Source: Candidatus Bipolaricaulota bacterium (lineage in GTDB: Bacteria > Bipolaricaulota > Bipolaricaulia > UBA7950 > UBA9294). From it: 19,768 bases of DNA. Positions 19,330-19,768 of this stretch are shown piece by piece. The notes under the pieces are model-generated. The model worked only from the letters and a program-made list of their open reading frames with translations, ran no database searches and was not told the DNA's origin. Within the stretch, counting starts at the first letter, position 1. Each line of letters begins with the position of its first letter. The stretch spans positions 1 through 19,768 of the forward strand of contig JAUWNS010000024.1 of NCBI GenBank assembly GCA_030612485.1. Reading direction: 5' to 3'. The position numbers were made by a program, and so were the translations under genes.

Positions 19330-19768
19330 GAGAGCAGGCGTGGTTTGGAAGCTCTTTCAGGATGATCTCACCGATCGGGTTCTCCCGCGCGAGGGCATGG
19401 GCAACGTGCAGGTGTAGGCATTTGATGCGGCTAAAATCGCCGATCCCGCCGATTCCTTTATCTAGGAGGCTCGCCGACATCCCGGAATGATCGAGGAATC
19501 GACGGTCCTCAGTGCTTAGGAGGTTCAGGCGCTCCTCGATGTAGACACGGTGGGCTCGTTGTAGTCGTGCGTTGAGCCTAGTGTCTTCCCTCAGGAAGGT
19601 CTCCATCCTTTTGATCCATCCCGCTTCCTCCAAGTGGTCAATCTCTTCCGCAAGGAAGGGACAGGTGAGCCAGAAGGTGGTTGGGAACGGCTTTCCTTCG
19701 ATCAAGGGATAGACGAGGATCACCTGTGGGTACCCGTACGGGCAGCGACGCTCGACCCTGAGCAGGCC
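19298..19768 (-). CDS. DUF501-family protein, 5' end beyond the window
   Basis: A minus-strand frame open to the right edge; 156 codons are visible and the true start is outside the window. The sequence has the DUF501 hallmarks: R-x-C-P-Y-G-x-P at the edge, Y-P-L-I-E-G-K-P-F-P-T-T-F-W-L-T-C-P, a middle helical part with A-H-R-V-Y-I-E-E-R, then G-I-G-G-I and I-K-C-L-H-L-H-V-A-H-A-L-A-x-x-N-P-I-G. Reading it from the internal GTG at 19723 would cut off the conserved Cys motif, so the gene is longer. The family's conserved Cys and His suggest metal binding; its function is not known to me. The stop TAG at 19298-19300 falls inside the convergent terminator. Confidence 0.85.
   Translation of the reverse strand, partial: GLLRVERRCPYGYPQVILVYPLIEGKPFPTTFWLTCPFLAEEIDHLEEAGWIKRMETFLREDTRLNARLQRAHRVYIEERLNLLSTEDRRFLDHSGMSASLLDKGIGGIGDFSRIKCLHLHVAHALARENPIGEIILKELPNHACSQNRTICSALV

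Overview
The window looks like part of a bacterial chromosome of moderately high GC from a deep-branching, probably anaerobic or thermophilic lineage. The mix of a plsX-fabHDG-acpP cluster, many secreted Cys-rich proteins, CcdA/thioredoxin fusions and ArsR-type control would fit a Bipolaricaulota/Acetothermia-like genome. That placement is inference from gene style only; no marker gene here fixes it. Sigma-70-type promoters and AAGGAGG ribosome sites are easy to read throughout.

Left part (1-4965): a minus-strand unit encodes a 29-residue hydrophobic peptide and a secreted protein made of two copies of one unnamed domain, driven by a clear promoter. A small thioredoxin-like gene follows on the plus strand. 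Next comes a thiol-redox operon led by an ArsR-type repressor with a CVC metal-binding motif: a DUF1573-rhodanese fusion whose rhodanese has lost its catalytic Cys, a secreted thioredoxin fused to a CcdA-like membrane domain, and a shorter paralogue that stops after the first membrane segment. An inverted repeat over the arsR promoter suggests autoregulation.

Middle (4966-12012): a group-3 sigma factor with its own promoter and a small helical protein, then a minus-strand anchored von Willebrand A (vWA) protein. A tRNA-Leu(GAG) with a consensus promoter leads directly into plsX-fabH-fabD-fabG-acpP, a type II fatty-acid/phospholipid starter cluster without fabF. It closes with a hairpin terminator.

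Right-middle (12061-15054): a compact, mostly overlapping operon of a 43-residue ORF, a metallophosphoesterase, an inositol-monophosphatase-like enzyme, an RsmF/NOP2-type RNA m5C methyltransferase and, in another frame, its separated PUA-like RNA-binding domain.

Right (15055-19768): a secreted protein joining vWA, RTX-like calcium repeats, a Cys/Pro linker and three Cys-rich PKD-like repeats; then, past a non-coding stretch and a small minus-strand membrane protein, a membrane-anchored paralogue of its C-terminal part. The two genes share their last codons and nearly the same terminator, which points to duplication. A DUF501 gene enters from the right edge on the minus strand.

Intergenic DNA holds a dispersed family of GATTGAAT-like words (near 190, 1618, 1971 and 7750) and a second repeated segment near 65 and 17499.
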